Assembly (NCBI GenBank): GCA_001549895.1
Contig: AP014719.1
Span: 2,418,001-2,482,000 of the forward strand
Direction: 5' to 3'
Length of the DNA: 64,000 bases
From: Arthrobacter sp. Hiyo8
Lineage (GTDB): Bacteria > Actinomycetota > Actinomycetes > Actinomycetales > Micrococcaceae
This document shows, piece by piece, positions 42,112-50,969 of the stretch. Under the pieces are notes generated by a model that did no database searches, had not been told where the DNA came from, and saw nothing but the letters and a program-made list of their open reading frames with translations. The position numbers were made by a program, and so were the translations under genes. Positions within the stretch are counted from its first letter, which is position 1. Every line of letters starts with the position of its first letter.

Positions 42112-44025
42112 ATGACATCCCAGCGCGTCCTCAACGGGCGGTACGAACTCGGTGAATTGCTCGGCCGTGGTGGCATGGCCGATGTCTACAAGGGCGTCGA
42201 CACTGTTCTTGGACGAACCGTGGCGGTAAAACTGCTCCGCGCCGATCTCGCCCGTGATCCGCAGTTCCACGCCCGCTTCAAGCGCGAGGCGCAGGCGGTG
42301 GCGGCCTTGAACCATTCCTCGATCGTCGCTATCTACGACACGGGCGAGTACACGGTGTCCGGCGGGCCGGGCGAGGACGTCCGGGTCCCATACATCGTCA
42401 TGGAATACGTGTCCGGCCGGACTGTCCGCGACCTGATCCGTGCCAAGGAACTGGACATCGATCAGGCCATCGAGTTCATCCTTGGGGTCCTTGCCGCCCT
42501 GGAGTACAGCCACAAGGCCGGGATCGTCCATCGCGATATCAAGCCGGCCAACGTCATGGTGACCGGAGAGTCAAACGACGTGAAGGTCATGGACTTCGGA
42601 ATCGCACGGGCGATGGCCGATTCCGCGGCAACCATGACCCAGACGCAGGCCGTGGTTGGTACTGCCCAGTACCTGTCGCCCGAGCAGGCCCTCGGCGAGA
42701 CCGTGGACGCCCGCAGTGATCTGTATTCCGCGGCGTGCCTCCTGTTTGAAATGCTGACGTCCCGTCCTCCGTTCACGGGAGACAGCCCTGTCTCGGTGGC
42801 CTACCAGCATGTCCGCGAGATCCCGGAGCCCGCCAGCACCTTCAATCCAGCCGTTTCAGAGGCACTCGACAGTGTCCTGGCCAAGGGCCTGCAGAAGAAT
42901 CGCGCCGATCGTTTCCAGGATGCGGCTGCCTTCCGGCGGGCCTTGCGTGCGGCCAAGAACGGCGTCGCGGTCCCGGCCCTGGCCGCCGGCACCCCAACGG
43001 ACGTCACGGAGGCGGTGCCGTTGACGCAGCCGATTCCGGAAGGCGGCTTGGCGCGCGGCCTGGTGGGCGCCGAATTCCTGGACAGCACCCTGAGCGGAGG
43101 GCCGGAAAACGGCCAGGCCGCCGGCGGCCAGGACATGCTGGCCCGGGAGGCGGCGGAGACTGAGGCAGAGCACGACAGCGCCATGCCGCTTGGTTTCGCC
43201 CCTGAACGCGAGCGGACCGCCCGGCAGAAGTCCCGCCGTCGTGCGTGGACCGCAGTGGTTGTTATTTTGGTGCTACTGGTCTTGGCCGGCGGCGGATTCT
43301 GGGTGTACAGCACGGTGAACCAGAAGCCGACCCCGCCCCGTTGATCGCGGTACCGGCGGTGGCCGGCATGAGCGAGGCCACGGCGTTGCAGACGCTGTAC
43401 GGCGCCAATCTCAGCCCGGAGTCGCACCATGTCCCGGATGACAAGGTCCCCAAGGGGACTGTGATCAGCACCGACCCTGGCGTGGGGTCCCAAGTGGCGC
43501 CGAAATCGCACGTCATGCTGAACGTTTCTGACGGGCCGGTCTCGGCGACTGTCCCTGCAGGCCTGAGCGGGCTCACCGAGGCCGCTGCACGCGACCTCCT
43601 GCGCCAGGCCGGACTCGTGGGTGGGTCGAGTACCTTGGCCAATAGTGCCACCGTTCCCGCGGGCTCCGTCATCAGCACCAAGCCCGCTTCGGGAGCTGTA
43701 GTGGGCGTGGGCAGCACCGTCGACCTGGTGGTGTCCACGGGCAAGGTAGCCGTGCCTCAACTCGTCGGATTGAGCGAGGCCGATGCAGAAGCGCTGCTCA
43801 AGGCGAACGGCCTGGCCATCGCGGTCACCGAACAGGAGAACTCGCAAGTAACCCCTGGAAAGGTGACGGGCCAGGGCGATGCCTTCAATTCCCTGGTAGA
43901 GCAGGGCAAGACCATCAGCGTGATTGTCGCTAAGGCTCCCGCCCCGCCCCGAGTCCCACCCCGACCCCACGCCGTCGCCTAGCGACACCAAGGGCGGCGG
44001 AGGCCTGGGCGGACTAGGCGGCTAG
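42112..44025 (+). CDS. pknB: Ser/Thr protein kinase PknB with three PASTA repeats (frameshifts)
   Basis: Kinase domain: YELGELLGRGGMADVYKGVD, VAVKLLRADLARD, IVHRDIKPANVMV, VMDFGIARAMADS and QYLSPEQALGETVDARSD, residues 10-275. A long juxtamembrane linker, one span (AWTAVVVILVLLVLAGGGFW), then PASTA units starting AVPAVAGMSEATALQTLYGA, ATVPAGLSGLTEAAARDLLR and AVPQLVGLSEADAEALLKAN. The tail is Pro/Thr-rich and ends DTKGGGGLGGLGG. Bases are missing near 43340, 43950 and 43970. About 639 residues. PASTA repeats bind muropeptide or lipid II. Its 3' end overlaps the opposing amidotransferase gene by four bases. Confidence 0.94.
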
Positions 44026-44663
44026 CGCTGGATCAGCGGGCTCAGGGTGGCAGCACGGGCGGCCGCCCCGGACATTCCGAGTGATTCAAGCCAGTTGCCC
44101 AGCATGAGGTAGCCGCCTTCGGTGAGCACCGATTCCGGGTGGAACTGCACCCCGCACAACGGCGCCGAACGATGCTGCAGGCCCATGACAACCCCGCTGG
44201 CGGTTTCGGCCGTGATTTCCAGGACGTCGGGGATGCTTTCCCGGACAGCCGCGAGGGAGTGGTACCGGGTGGCCGTCACCGGCGAGGGCAGACCGGCGAA
44301 AACGCTCTTGCCGTCGTGCTGCACAGGTGAGGTCTTGCCGTGCATCAGCTCCGGGGCATGCGTGACAGTCCCGCCGTAGGCCTCGGCCAGCGCCTGGTGC
44401 CCAAGGCACACCCCGAACATCGGCTTGTTGTTGTCTCCGCACCATTTGATCAATTCAATGCAGACGCCGGCTTCGGCGGGAGTCCCGGGGCCGGGGGAGA
44501 TCAGCACGCCGTCGCGCGCGTCCGCCAGCTCGATCGCTTCGGCGAGAGTGACGTCGTCGTTCCGGACCACTGTGGTTTCCGCGCCGAGCTCCTGCAGGTA
44601 GCCGACCAGGGTGTAGACGAAGCTGTCGTAGTTGTCCACGACGAGGATTTTTGTTGTGCTCAT
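44022..44663 (-). CDS. Glutamine amidotransferase, anthranilate/aminodeoxychorismate synthase component II
   Basis: Supplies ammonia from glutamine to chorismate-using synthases. The intact 213-residue class I GATase has ILVVDNYDSFVYTLVGYLQE, LISPGPGTPAEAG (oxyanion), MFGVCLGHQALAEAYGG (nucleophile Cys) and GVQFHPESVLTEGG (catalytic His and Glu). The partner synthase gene is not in view, so trpG and pabA cannot be separated. This gene is conserved beside pknB in actinobacteria. ATG 44663 overlaps the preceding small gene's stop. Confidence 0.92.
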   Translation of the reverse strand: MSTTKILVVDNYDSFVYTLVGYLQELGAETTVVRNDDVTLAEAIELADARDGVLISPGPGTPAEAGVCIELIKWCGDNNKPMFGVCLGHQALAEAYGGTVTHAPELMHGKTSPVQHDGKSVFAGLPSPVTATRYHSLAAVRESIPDVLEITAETASGVVMGLQHRSAPLCGVQFHPESVLTEGGYLMLGNWLESLGMSGAAARAATLSPLIQR

Positions 44664-44830
44664 GGCTGCTGTGCTGAACCAATCGTTGAGTCGGTGAAGG
44701 TAGTGAATTGTGACATCCAGGGGAAGAGGAACTGGACCATCAGGACAAGCGCGCATGCCACGAGTGCCGCTGATGTCAGGATACGCACCCAGAGGGGTCC
44801 CGGGAGGTGGCGGAAGATCCATCCGTACAT
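44660..44830 (-). CDS. Small membrane protein between sortase and amidotransferase genes
   Basis: A 56-residue frame: MYGWIFRHLPGPLWVRILTS, one membrane span ALVACALVLMVQFLFPWM, then a short polar tail. The TGA overlaps the amidotransferase ATG and the ATG follows the sortase stop by three bases, so all three are translationally coupled. A short protein of this kind is typical at this spot in actinobacteria; its function is unknown. It is easily missed because of its size. Confidence 0.75.
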   Translation of the reverse strand: MYGWIFRHLPGPLWVRILTSAALVACALVLMVQFLFPWMSQFTTFTDSTIGSAQQP

Positions 44831-44833
44831 GGC

Positions 44834-45691
44834 TTAGCCCTTTCCGGCCGTCTGGGCGACTTGCTTGGCGATGTCCTGCGGCGGCCCGGCTGATGCCGGC
44901 TGCCAGCTTTCCAACAAGGAGTAGGCGATGATGCGTTCTTGCGCACCGAAGCGCGGATTGCAGCTCGTCATGGTCAGGTAGCTTTCGGTGGGCGTCGCAC
45001 CTGGTTGTGCGGGACCGGCAGAAGGACGTCCGTCCGCGAGGGCAGCACGATCTGGTTGTTGCGGAAGACATACGTGTAATAGCCGTCTTTGGTCTGCACG
45101 TAGATTTTGTCGCCCGGAACCAGGAGGTGGATGTTGTCCAGCACTGCGCCGTGGTCTGGCGGTGGCCGGCGACGGCGAAGTTGCCAGGGGCTCCGGGCAT
45201 GCTCGTGGTTCCGTAGTGGCCGAGGCCCAGCGTATCCAGGATGTCGGAACCGGTGCCCTCGATGATGGGCCGCGAATAATCCGCGCCGAATCGAGGGATG
45301 TACATGATGCCGATCATGCCGCCGTGTTCGGGAGCCTCGGCAACCACGGGCTTCCCGTAGTCGGGCCGTGCAGCAGGGTTGGCAGGGACAACGGGTGCCA
45401 CCGGTCCCGCGAAACTCTTGGCAAAACCCTGGACGGCCTGGCTTTGCTTGGCATCGGCTTCGACGTTGGTCCACCACAGTTCCCACGCCACAAAGAGCAG
45501 CAGGATAAGTCCGGCGGTGACGAGCAACTCGCCCACGACCTGGACGATCTTGCGCACGACGTCCCCCGTGCTTGGCCGTCCCTTGCGCCTCGCCGGGCGC
45601 GGCTTGTGTCCCGCGGGCCGGAACCCTCCGCGCCGGTTCCTGTGCCGTCGTCCGGCACGGCAGCGGCTTGCTGCGTCTGCTGCTGCGCCAC
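44834..45691 (-). CDS. Class E sortase (frameshifts)
   Basis: Membrane transpeptidase that anchors surface proteins; class E enzymes usually use LAXTG-type signals. MAQQQTQQAAAVPDDG begins a cytosolic tail, IVQVVGELLVTAGLILLLFV is the anchor, then GMIGIMYIPRFGADYSRPII, GAPGNFAVAGHR (catalytic His), DNIHLLVPGDKIYVQTKDGY and TMTSCNPRFGAQERIIAYSL with catalytic Cys and Arg. Bases are missing near 45590, 45160 and 45000. About 286 residues. It diverges from crgA. Confidence 0.9.
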
Positions 45692-45869
45692 TGGATCTCC
45701 TCTTTGCAGGCGCGGATGCCCGACGACGAGCAGCCCCCGAAATCCGGCTAGACTTGACTGCTAGAACGAACCCCGGAATTGCCGCGTGCGCGTTGACCGC
45801 TGGAATTTTCCTTCCTGCAGGATATCAAGCCGGCGCGCGGCCTTTCATTCAGCCGGCCAAGGAGGAACC

Positions 45870-46121
45870 GTGCCCGAGTCCAAGCCCCGCAAGAGGGCCG
45901 CCCGCCCCACCGAAGCGGCCACCACGCAGCAGTACAAACCGAACCCCATCTGGTACAAGCCAGTCATGTTCGGTCTCATGATCATCGGCCTGCTGTGGAT
46001 CATCACGTTCTACATCACCAGCGGCCAGCTTCCCGTACCTGCATGGGCGTCCTGGAACATCGTGGCGGGCTTCGGCATCGCGATCGTCGGCTTCCTCATG
46101 ACCACGCGCTGGCGCTCCTGA
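45870..46121 (+). CDS. crgA: Cell division protein CrgA
   Basis: Small divisome membrane protein that helps recruit FtsI/PbpA and stabilises the Z ring. 83 residues: a basic tail (VPESKPRKRAARPTEA), NPIWYKPVMFGLMIIGLLWI as first span and WNIVAGFGIAIVGFLMTTRW as the second, both CrgA hallmarks. GTG 45870 is set by AAGGAGGAACC just before it. Located by the pknB block, as in mycobacteria. Confidence 0.92.
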   Translation: MPESKPRKRAARPTEAATTQQYKPNPIWYKPVMFGLMIIGLLWIITFYITSGQLPVPAWASWNIVAGFGIAIVGFLMTTRWRS

Positions 46122-46163
46122 GCGGCGACCTCACATTTCGGCCGCCTGCAGCGTCTACCAGAC

Positions 46164-46673
46164 ATGACCACCAGGCACACAACCATTGATTCCCTGCTGG
46201 GCCGGCTCACGCTGACTGCCCAGGACGATCTGCTGACCGGCATTTTCTTTGAGGGTCATTGGCATAAGCCGCCATCGGAGTTCTTCGGTGAGGCCGTCCC
46301 GGCTGAGGATCCCTTGTTCCAGCAAACCGCTCTTGAACTGGGCGAGTACCTGGCTGGCGAGCGGACCGTGTTCGATGTCCCGTTCAAGGCTTCAGGGAAT
46401 CCTTTCCAGGAGCGGGTCTGGGCAAGACTCGAAGAAATTCCGTACGGGGAAACCGTCAGCTACGGGGAATTGGCCACTGAACTGGGCGATCGCAACCTTT
46501 CCCAGGCCGTCGGCTCGGCAGTCGGCCGCAATCCGCTGAGCATCATCATCCCGTGCCATCGGGTTGTGGGGCGCGACGGGAAGCTCACCGGTTACGCCGG
46601 CGGCCTCGACAACAAACGGTTCCTCCTGGAACTCGAAGAGCCAGCAGCGGCAAAGGAAAGCAAGCTCTTCTAA
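46164..46673 (+). CDS. ogt: Methylated-DNA-protein-cysteine methyltransferase, copy 1
   Basis: Suicide repair of O6-alkylguanine by transfer to its own cysteine. The intact 169-residue protein has NPFQERVWARLEEIPYGETV, SYGELATELGDRNLSQAVGS, then active site SIIIPCHRVVGRDGKLTGYA with the acceptor Cys in PCHRV. First gene of a five-gene alkylation-repair run. Its TAA overlaps the sigma factor's ATG by one base. Confidence 0.95.
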   Translation: MTTRHTTIDSLLGRLTLTAQDDLLTGIFFEGHWHKPPSEFFGEAVPAEDPLFQQTALELGEYLAGERTVFDVPFKASGNPFQERVWARLEEIPYGETVSYGELATELGDRNLSQAVGSAVGRNPLSIIIPCHRVVGRDGKLTGYAGGLDNKRFLLELEEPAAAKESKLF

Positions 46674-47179
46674 TGGAGCCCAAGAAGCCGTTCGAGCTGG
46701 TGGTCCGCGAGCACGGACCCACGGTCCTGCGCGTGTGCCGCGCGGTCCTCGGCGACCATGACGCGGAGGACGGTTGGTCCGAGACTTTCCTCTCCGCCTT
46801 GAAGGCCTACCCCGAACTGCCGGCGGGTGCCAACGTCCAGGCCTGGCTCGTCACCATCGCCCACCGCAAGTCCATCGACATCGTCCGCTCCAGGAACCGC
46901 CGGCCGGTTCCCGTGGACGAACTGCCTGTGCGACCGTCCGGACTCGGCATCCCCGGCGACGGCCACCGGGAGGTGCTCGACGCCGTCGGGCAGCTTCCGC
47001 CGAAACAGCGCCAAGCTGTGGCGTACCACTACCTCGCCGGGCTCCCGTACAAAGAAGTCGCCGGGCTCCTCGGCGGAACTCCCGACGCCGCGCGCCGCGC
47101 GGGAGCCGACGGCGTCAAGGCGTTGCGCACCATTCTCCTCGACAGCTCCTTGAGCTACGTGAAAGAAGAAACCCCATGA
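46673..47179 (+). CDS. ECF-like RNA polymerase sigma factor in the alkylation-repair operon
   Basis: An intact 168-residue two-domain sigma-70 protein. Region 2: VLRVCRAVLGDHDAEDGWSE and VQAWLVTIAHRKSIDIVRSR. Region 4: AVGQLPPKQRQAVAYHYLAG and LPYKEVAGLLGGTPDAARRA. It lies between two MGMT genes, overlapping the first by one base and the second by four. A dedicated sigma factor inside a DNA-repair operon suggests autoregulated induction. No anti-sigma gene is adjacent. Confidence 0.9.
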   Translation: MEPKKPFELVVREHGPTVLRVCRAVLGDHDAEDGWSETFLSALKAYPELPAGANVQAWLVTIAHRKSIDIVRSRNRRPVPVDELPVRPSGLGIPGDGHREVLDAVGQLPPKQRQAVAYHYLAGLPYKEVAGLLGGTPDAARRAGADGVKALRTILLDSSLSYVKEETP

Positions 47180-47795
47180 CCATCCACCACGACGATCCGG
47201 ACGTCTCCGAGCTCCTCGCTCCCCTCGAATCCGCAGAACCGGCCATCATGCAGCGGCTCCACGACCGCCTCGCAGCGGCTGCGGCGGAGCAGCACACGCT
47301 CGATATTGCCTACCGCACAGTGGATTCCCCGATCGGCAAACTGCTCCTCGCCGCCACGGAACGCGGCATGGTGCGCGTGGCGTTCGAAGTGGAAGACCAC
47401 GACGCCGTACTGCAGCTCCTCGCGGAAAAGCTCAGTCCGCGGATCCTTTTCTCGGCGAGCCGCCTGGATCCGGCTGCCCGCGAACTTGACGAGTATTTTG
47501 CCGGGACCCGGCACCAATTCGACGTCCCCTTGGATTTCAGCCTTTCGCGCGGGTTCCGGCTCAGTGTCCTGGAACATTTGCCGCAGATCGCCTACGGCCA
47601 TACGGAAAGCTACGCGCAAGTGGCCTTGGCCGCCGGAAGTCCGCGGCCGTGCGCGCCGTCGGCACCGCTTGCGCCACCAACCCGCTGCCGGTGATTGTGC
47701 CTTGCCACCGGGTGGTGAAATCCGATGGATCGTTCGGCAACTACCTCGGCGGCACGGATGCCAAGCGCGCCTTGTTGGCTCTTGAGGCAGCATGA
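47176..47795 (+). CDS. Methylated-DNA-protein-cysteine methyltransferase, copy 2, with N-terminal extension (frameshifted)
   Basis: About 207 residues. The first ~45 (MTIHHDDPDVSELLAPLESA, IMQRLHDRLAAAAAEQHTLD) are not part of the MGMT fold and look helical. Then IAYRTVDSPIGKLLLAATER, FRLSVLEHLPQIAYGHTESY and, after adding an A near 47637, AGKSAAVRAVGTACATNPLP with active site VIVPCHRVVKSDGSFGNYLG. It overlaps the sigma gene at its start and alkB at its stop. The extension could contact the co-encoded sigma factor; inference. Confidence 0.88.
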
Positions 47796-48487
47796 GTTCC
47801 GGGTGGACGGAACCGCTGTTTCCCCTTGAGTTGCCGGACGCGCCCGACGCCGGTCCCCGGGTGATCGCGCCCGGCGCGGTGCACGTTCCGGGCTGGCTGA
47901 GCCTTGAGCAGCAGCGGTGGATAGTGGCCCGCTTCGAAGAGTGGACGCGGGGTCCCGTCCCCTTGCGTGCCGCCGTCCTTCCCGGCGGCCACCCGATGTC
48001 CGTACGGACAGTCTGCCTCGGCTGGCACTGGCAGCCCTATCGATACACACGCGAGGCCTTTGACGTCAACGGGCGGCGGGTCCTCGACTTTCCTGACTGG
48101 ATGGTGCGCCTGGGCCGCAAAGCAATGTTGGAGGCGTACGGCGACGCCGCCGAAGCCGCCAGGTATACGCCGGACACCGCGCTGGTGAATTTCTACGACG
48201 AGACCGCCAAGATGGGGATGCACCAGGACAAGGACGAAAAGTCCCGGGCCCCCGTGGTGTCCCTCAGCATGGGAGACAGTTGCCTCTTCCGCTTCGGAAA
48301 CACGGAGACGCGCACCAAGCCGTATACCGACGTCGGGCTCTCCTCAGGAGACCTCTTCGTGTTCGGAGGCGCTTCCCGTTTTGCGTACCACGGAGTCACC
48401 AAAGTCCTCCCCGGAACGGCTCCTGAAGGTTGCGGGCTGCCGAGGGGGCGGATCAACATCACCATGCGCGTCACGGGAATGTCGTAG
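47792..48487 (+). CDS. alkB: AlkB-type 2-oxoglutarate/Fe(II) DNA dealkylase
   Basis: Oxidatively removes methyl groups from 1-methyladenine and 3-methylcytosine. The intact 231-residue frame shows TALVNFYDETAKMGMHQDKD, where His-x-Asp supply two iron ligands, VVSLSMGDSCLFRFG, FVFGGASRFAYHGV with the distal His, and GRINITMRVTG with the 2-oxoglutarate Arg. Overlaps the preceding MGMT gene by four bases. Confidence 0.93.
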   Translation: MSSGWTEPLFPLELPDAPDAGPRVIAPGAVHVPGWLSLEQQRWIVARFEEWTRGPVPLRAAVLPGGHPMSVRTVCLGWHWQPYRYTREAFDVNGRRVLDFPDWMVRLGRKAMLEAYGDAAEAARYTPDTALVNFYDETAKMGMHQDKDEKSRAPVVSLSMGDSCLFRFGNTETRTKPYTDVGLSSGDLFVFGGASRFAYHGVTKVLPGTAPEGCGLPRGRINITMRVTGMS

Positions 48488-48543
48488 GACCGGGGCACAA
48501 TGGCAACAACAGCTTCTGCCCGGCTTCCTGTGGAGGAACAGCT

Positions 48544-49145
48544 ATGAACCCGCCCGAGAACGGCACCATCATTGGCGACGACGGCCTTGCGCGTCCGCCG
48601 TGGGCATCCGTTGACCCGCTCATGCGGGAGTACTACGACCACGAGTGGGGCATGCCTGTAAGGGACGAACGGGGCTTGTATGAGCGCATCAGCCTCGAGG
48701 GCTTTCAGGCGGGCCTGTCCTGGGCCACCATTTTGCGCAAGCGGGAGGCATTCCGGTCCGCTTTCCTGGACTTCCACCCTGAAAGCGTCGCGGCTTTCAC
48801 GGAGGCGGACGTGGAGCGGTTGATGCAGGATTCGGGAATCGTCCGCAACCGCCTCAAGATCCGTGCGGCCATCACCAACGCCAAGGCGACGATCGCCTTG
48901 CGGAGCGAGGGCGGGTTGGTGGACTTCGTGTGGTCGTTCCAACCGGAGTCGACGCCGGAACCGCGAACCTTTGCCGACGTCGCTACCCAATCGCCGGAAT
49001 CGATTGCCCTGTCCAAGGCGCTGCGGAAGAAGGGCTTCGCGTTCGTGGGCCCCACCACCATGTACGCGCTGATGGAGGCGATCGGGATGATCGATACCCA
49101 CCTTCTGGACAGCCATCGTCGGGCAGCTCGGGAGTTTGGCTCTGA
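48544..49145 (+). CDS. tag: DNA-3-methyladenine glycosylase I (frameshift at C-terminus)
   Basis: Excises 3-methyladenine. PPWASVDPLMREYYDHEWGM, ERISLEGFQAGLSWATILRK, GIVRNRLKIRAAITNA, FVGPTTMYALMEAIGMIDTH. The raw frame runs to 49251, but adding one G near 49122 gives the family's normal ending HRRGSSGVWL and a stop at 49145, about 200 residues. Last gene of the alkylation-repair run; ATG 48544 follows GGAGGAACAGCT. Confidence 0.92.
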
Positions 49146-49165
49146 TACCCACCCTCTTTCCACAG

Positions 49166-49310
49166 AAGTGCGTAACTTTATCCACAGCTGTGGACAATTC
49201 ATGTGGACATCCATGTACATGAAGCCGGGATCCCCGACATTCAGGCGATAGCCGAGCACCCATGCCTTGGTCCCGTGGTTTTACCCAGTGTGTACAAGGC
49301 TGTGGATAGT
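49166..49310. promoter_or_regulatory. DnaA-box cluster downstream of tag
   Basis: TTATCCACA at 49178-49186 and the inverted TTGTCCACA at 49189-49197 form a back-to-back pair, with weaker TGTGGACAT (49202-49210) and TGTGGATAG (about 49300-49308). The pair is preceded by AAGTGCGTAACTT (49166-49178), an inverted copy of a motif in the cluster at 52.6 kb. The remainder up to the ArsR gene at 49452 shows nothing else. Confidence 0.65.
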
Positions 49311-49451
49311 GTCCGCGGGTTCACGGAGAGTTCACTCCCGAGGTATTGAGAACTTCATTCTGGCCCCGCTCATCACGGACCCATCAGCTTCCGGTTCGCT
49401 ATCCCGGGTCCGCGATATCGGTTTAGTCGGGATGTGTGAAAGAATCTGCGT

Positions 49452-49813
49452 ATGAATGCAGATAAGAGTGCTTGCTCGCTGGGGGTCGATAGCCAATACG
49501 TTGAATTGGCTGTGGAAGTATTCGCGATGCTGGCTGACGCCACGAGGGTCCGGATCGTCCTGGCGCTCCGGAACGGCGAAATGGCCGTCGGAGCTCTGGC
49601 GGAACTCCTAGGGAAGTCTCCGGCCGCAGTGTCGCAGCACCTTGCCAAAATGCGCTTGGCGAGAATGGTTTCCACGCGACAGGACGGAACCAGGGTCATG
49701 TACCGCCTCGAGAACGAGCATGCCCGCCAGCTAGTCGCGGATGCAATATTCCAGGCGGAGCACGCCTTGGGCGGTACCCGGCACACCACCGCGCAGAACA
49801 GGAATCGGCATGA
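49452..49813 (+). CDS. ArsR/SmtB-family metal-sensing repressor (frameshift at C-terminus)
   Basis: VEVFAMLADATRVRIVLALR, AELLGKSPAAVSQHLAKMRL and VSTRQDGTRVMYRLENEH form the winged helix. The final helix (NEHARQLVADAIFQAEHAL) has His and Glu spaced like an alpha-5 zinc or nickel site. The raw frame continues to 49922, but adding a C near 49785 gives GGTPAHHRAEQESA and a TGA overlapping the CDF gene's ATG, the usual layout. About 121 residues. Likely represses the efflux gene until metal binds. Confidence 0.85.
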
Positions 49814-50835
49814 GCGGTCATCCGCAAGTTGGTCATCACGAGCACCACGTGCACGACCACGACCACGACCACGACGGACACTCCCATACGCACCACAAGG
49901 GTCTCAAGGGGTGGCTGTATGAGCTCTTTGTCCCGCACACCCACGATTCCGCCGATTCAATCGATGATGCCCTCGAGTCGAGTACGCAGGGCGTCCGGGC
50001 ACTGAAGATCAGCCTTTTCATACTCCTGGGCACCACGGTCCTGCAGTTTCTTGTGGTCCTCATCAGCGGCTCCGTCGCATTGCTGGCCGACACAATCCAC
50101 AACTTCTCGGACGCGCTCACCGCAGTGCCATTGTGGATCGCGTTCATACTGGGACGTCGTGCGGCAACCCGTCGCTACACCTATGGATACGGGCGGGCGG
50201 AGGATCTTGCCGGGCTGTTCATTGTCGGCGTCGTAGCGCTTTCAGCAGTGGTCGCCGCATGGCAATCCATCGATCGCCTTTTCCATCCCCAACCCCTGCA
50301 CAATCTGTGGTGGGTTCTTGCGGCCGGAATCATAGGCTTTGCGGGCAATGAAATTGTGGCCGTCTACAGGATCAGGGTCGGCCGGCAGATCGGGTCAGCT
50401 GCGCTGGTTGCCGACGGCGTGCATGCGCGCATTGACGGATTCACCTCCCTCGCAGTGGTGCTTGGAGCCGGCGGCGTTCTGCTCGGTTTCCCTTTGGCGG
50501 ACCCGATTGTCGGCCTGCTGATTTCGGCCGCCATCATCGTCCTGCTTTGGGGAACGGTTCGCAGCATCGGACGACGCCTGATGGACGGTATAGAACCCGA
50601 GGTGCTGGACAGCGCCCAGGCGGCGTTGGAAATGACACCCGGTGTATTCTCGGTGCCAAAACTGCAACTGCGTTGGGTCGGCCATCGCCTGCAGGGCGCC
50701 ACGACAATCGTCGTCGCCGACGCGCCGCTGTCAGCGATTGAAGAAACTGTCGGCGAGGCCAGGCACCGGCTTGAACACGCGCTCCCCAAGCTCGACGACA
50801 TGGTGATACAGGCCGTTACGGACGCTTGCCGCTGA
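49810..50835 (+). CDS. Cation diffusion facilitator metal efflux transporter
   Basis: Proton antiporter exporting Zn, Co, Ni or similar. The 341-residue protein begins with a His-rich segment (HHEHHVHDHDHDHDGHSHTHH), followed by six spans; SVALLADTIHNFSDALTAVP and SAALVADGVHARIDGFTSLA carry the HxxxD transport-site residues in spans 2 and 5, and a C-terminal cytosolic domain follows. ATG 49810 overlaps the ArsR stop. The His-rich loop fits Zn, Ni or Co rather than Fe or Mn. Confidence 0.92.
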   Translation: MSGHPQVGHHEHHVHDHDHDHDGHSHTHHKGLKGWLYELFVPHTHDSADSIDDALESSTQGVRALKISLFILLGTTVLQFLVVLISGSVALLADTIHNFSDALTAVPLWIAFILGRRAATRRYTYGYGRAEDLAGLFIVGVVALSAVVAAWQSIDRLFHPQPLHNLWWVLAAGIIGFAGNEIVAVYRIRVGRQIGSAALVADGVHARIDGFTSLAVVLGAGGVLLGFPLADPIVGLLISAAIIVLLWGTVRSIGRRLMDGIEPEVLDSAQAALEMTPGVFSVPKLQLRWVGHRLQGATTIVVADAPLSAIEETVGEARHRLEHALPKLDDMVIQAVTDACR

Positions 50836-50969
50836 TCGACCGGATCCAGTTCCCAACCGCTCCCCAGCCGCTGCGGTTATGATGGCCCACTGAACCTTAT
50901 GTTGAGCCACTGACCCGATCTTGAGCCAACGAACCGGACCCGCCGGCCGCCCGAGATCCACGAAAGAAG

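Noticed and set aside
42801..43991. A 396-codon minus-strand frame opposite pknB
   Set aside because: Antisense to the kinase and PASTA regions, no domain match.
44022..45557. One long protein fusing a sortase N-terminus to an amidotransferase
   Set aside because: Residues between the two domains are out-of-frame translation. Repair of single-base deletions separates a complete sortase, a 56-residue protein and a standalone amidotransferase.
49853..49880. Short tandem repeat CACGAC resembling a microsatellite
   Set aside because: It encodes the His/Asp-rich metal-binding segment of the CDF transporter.
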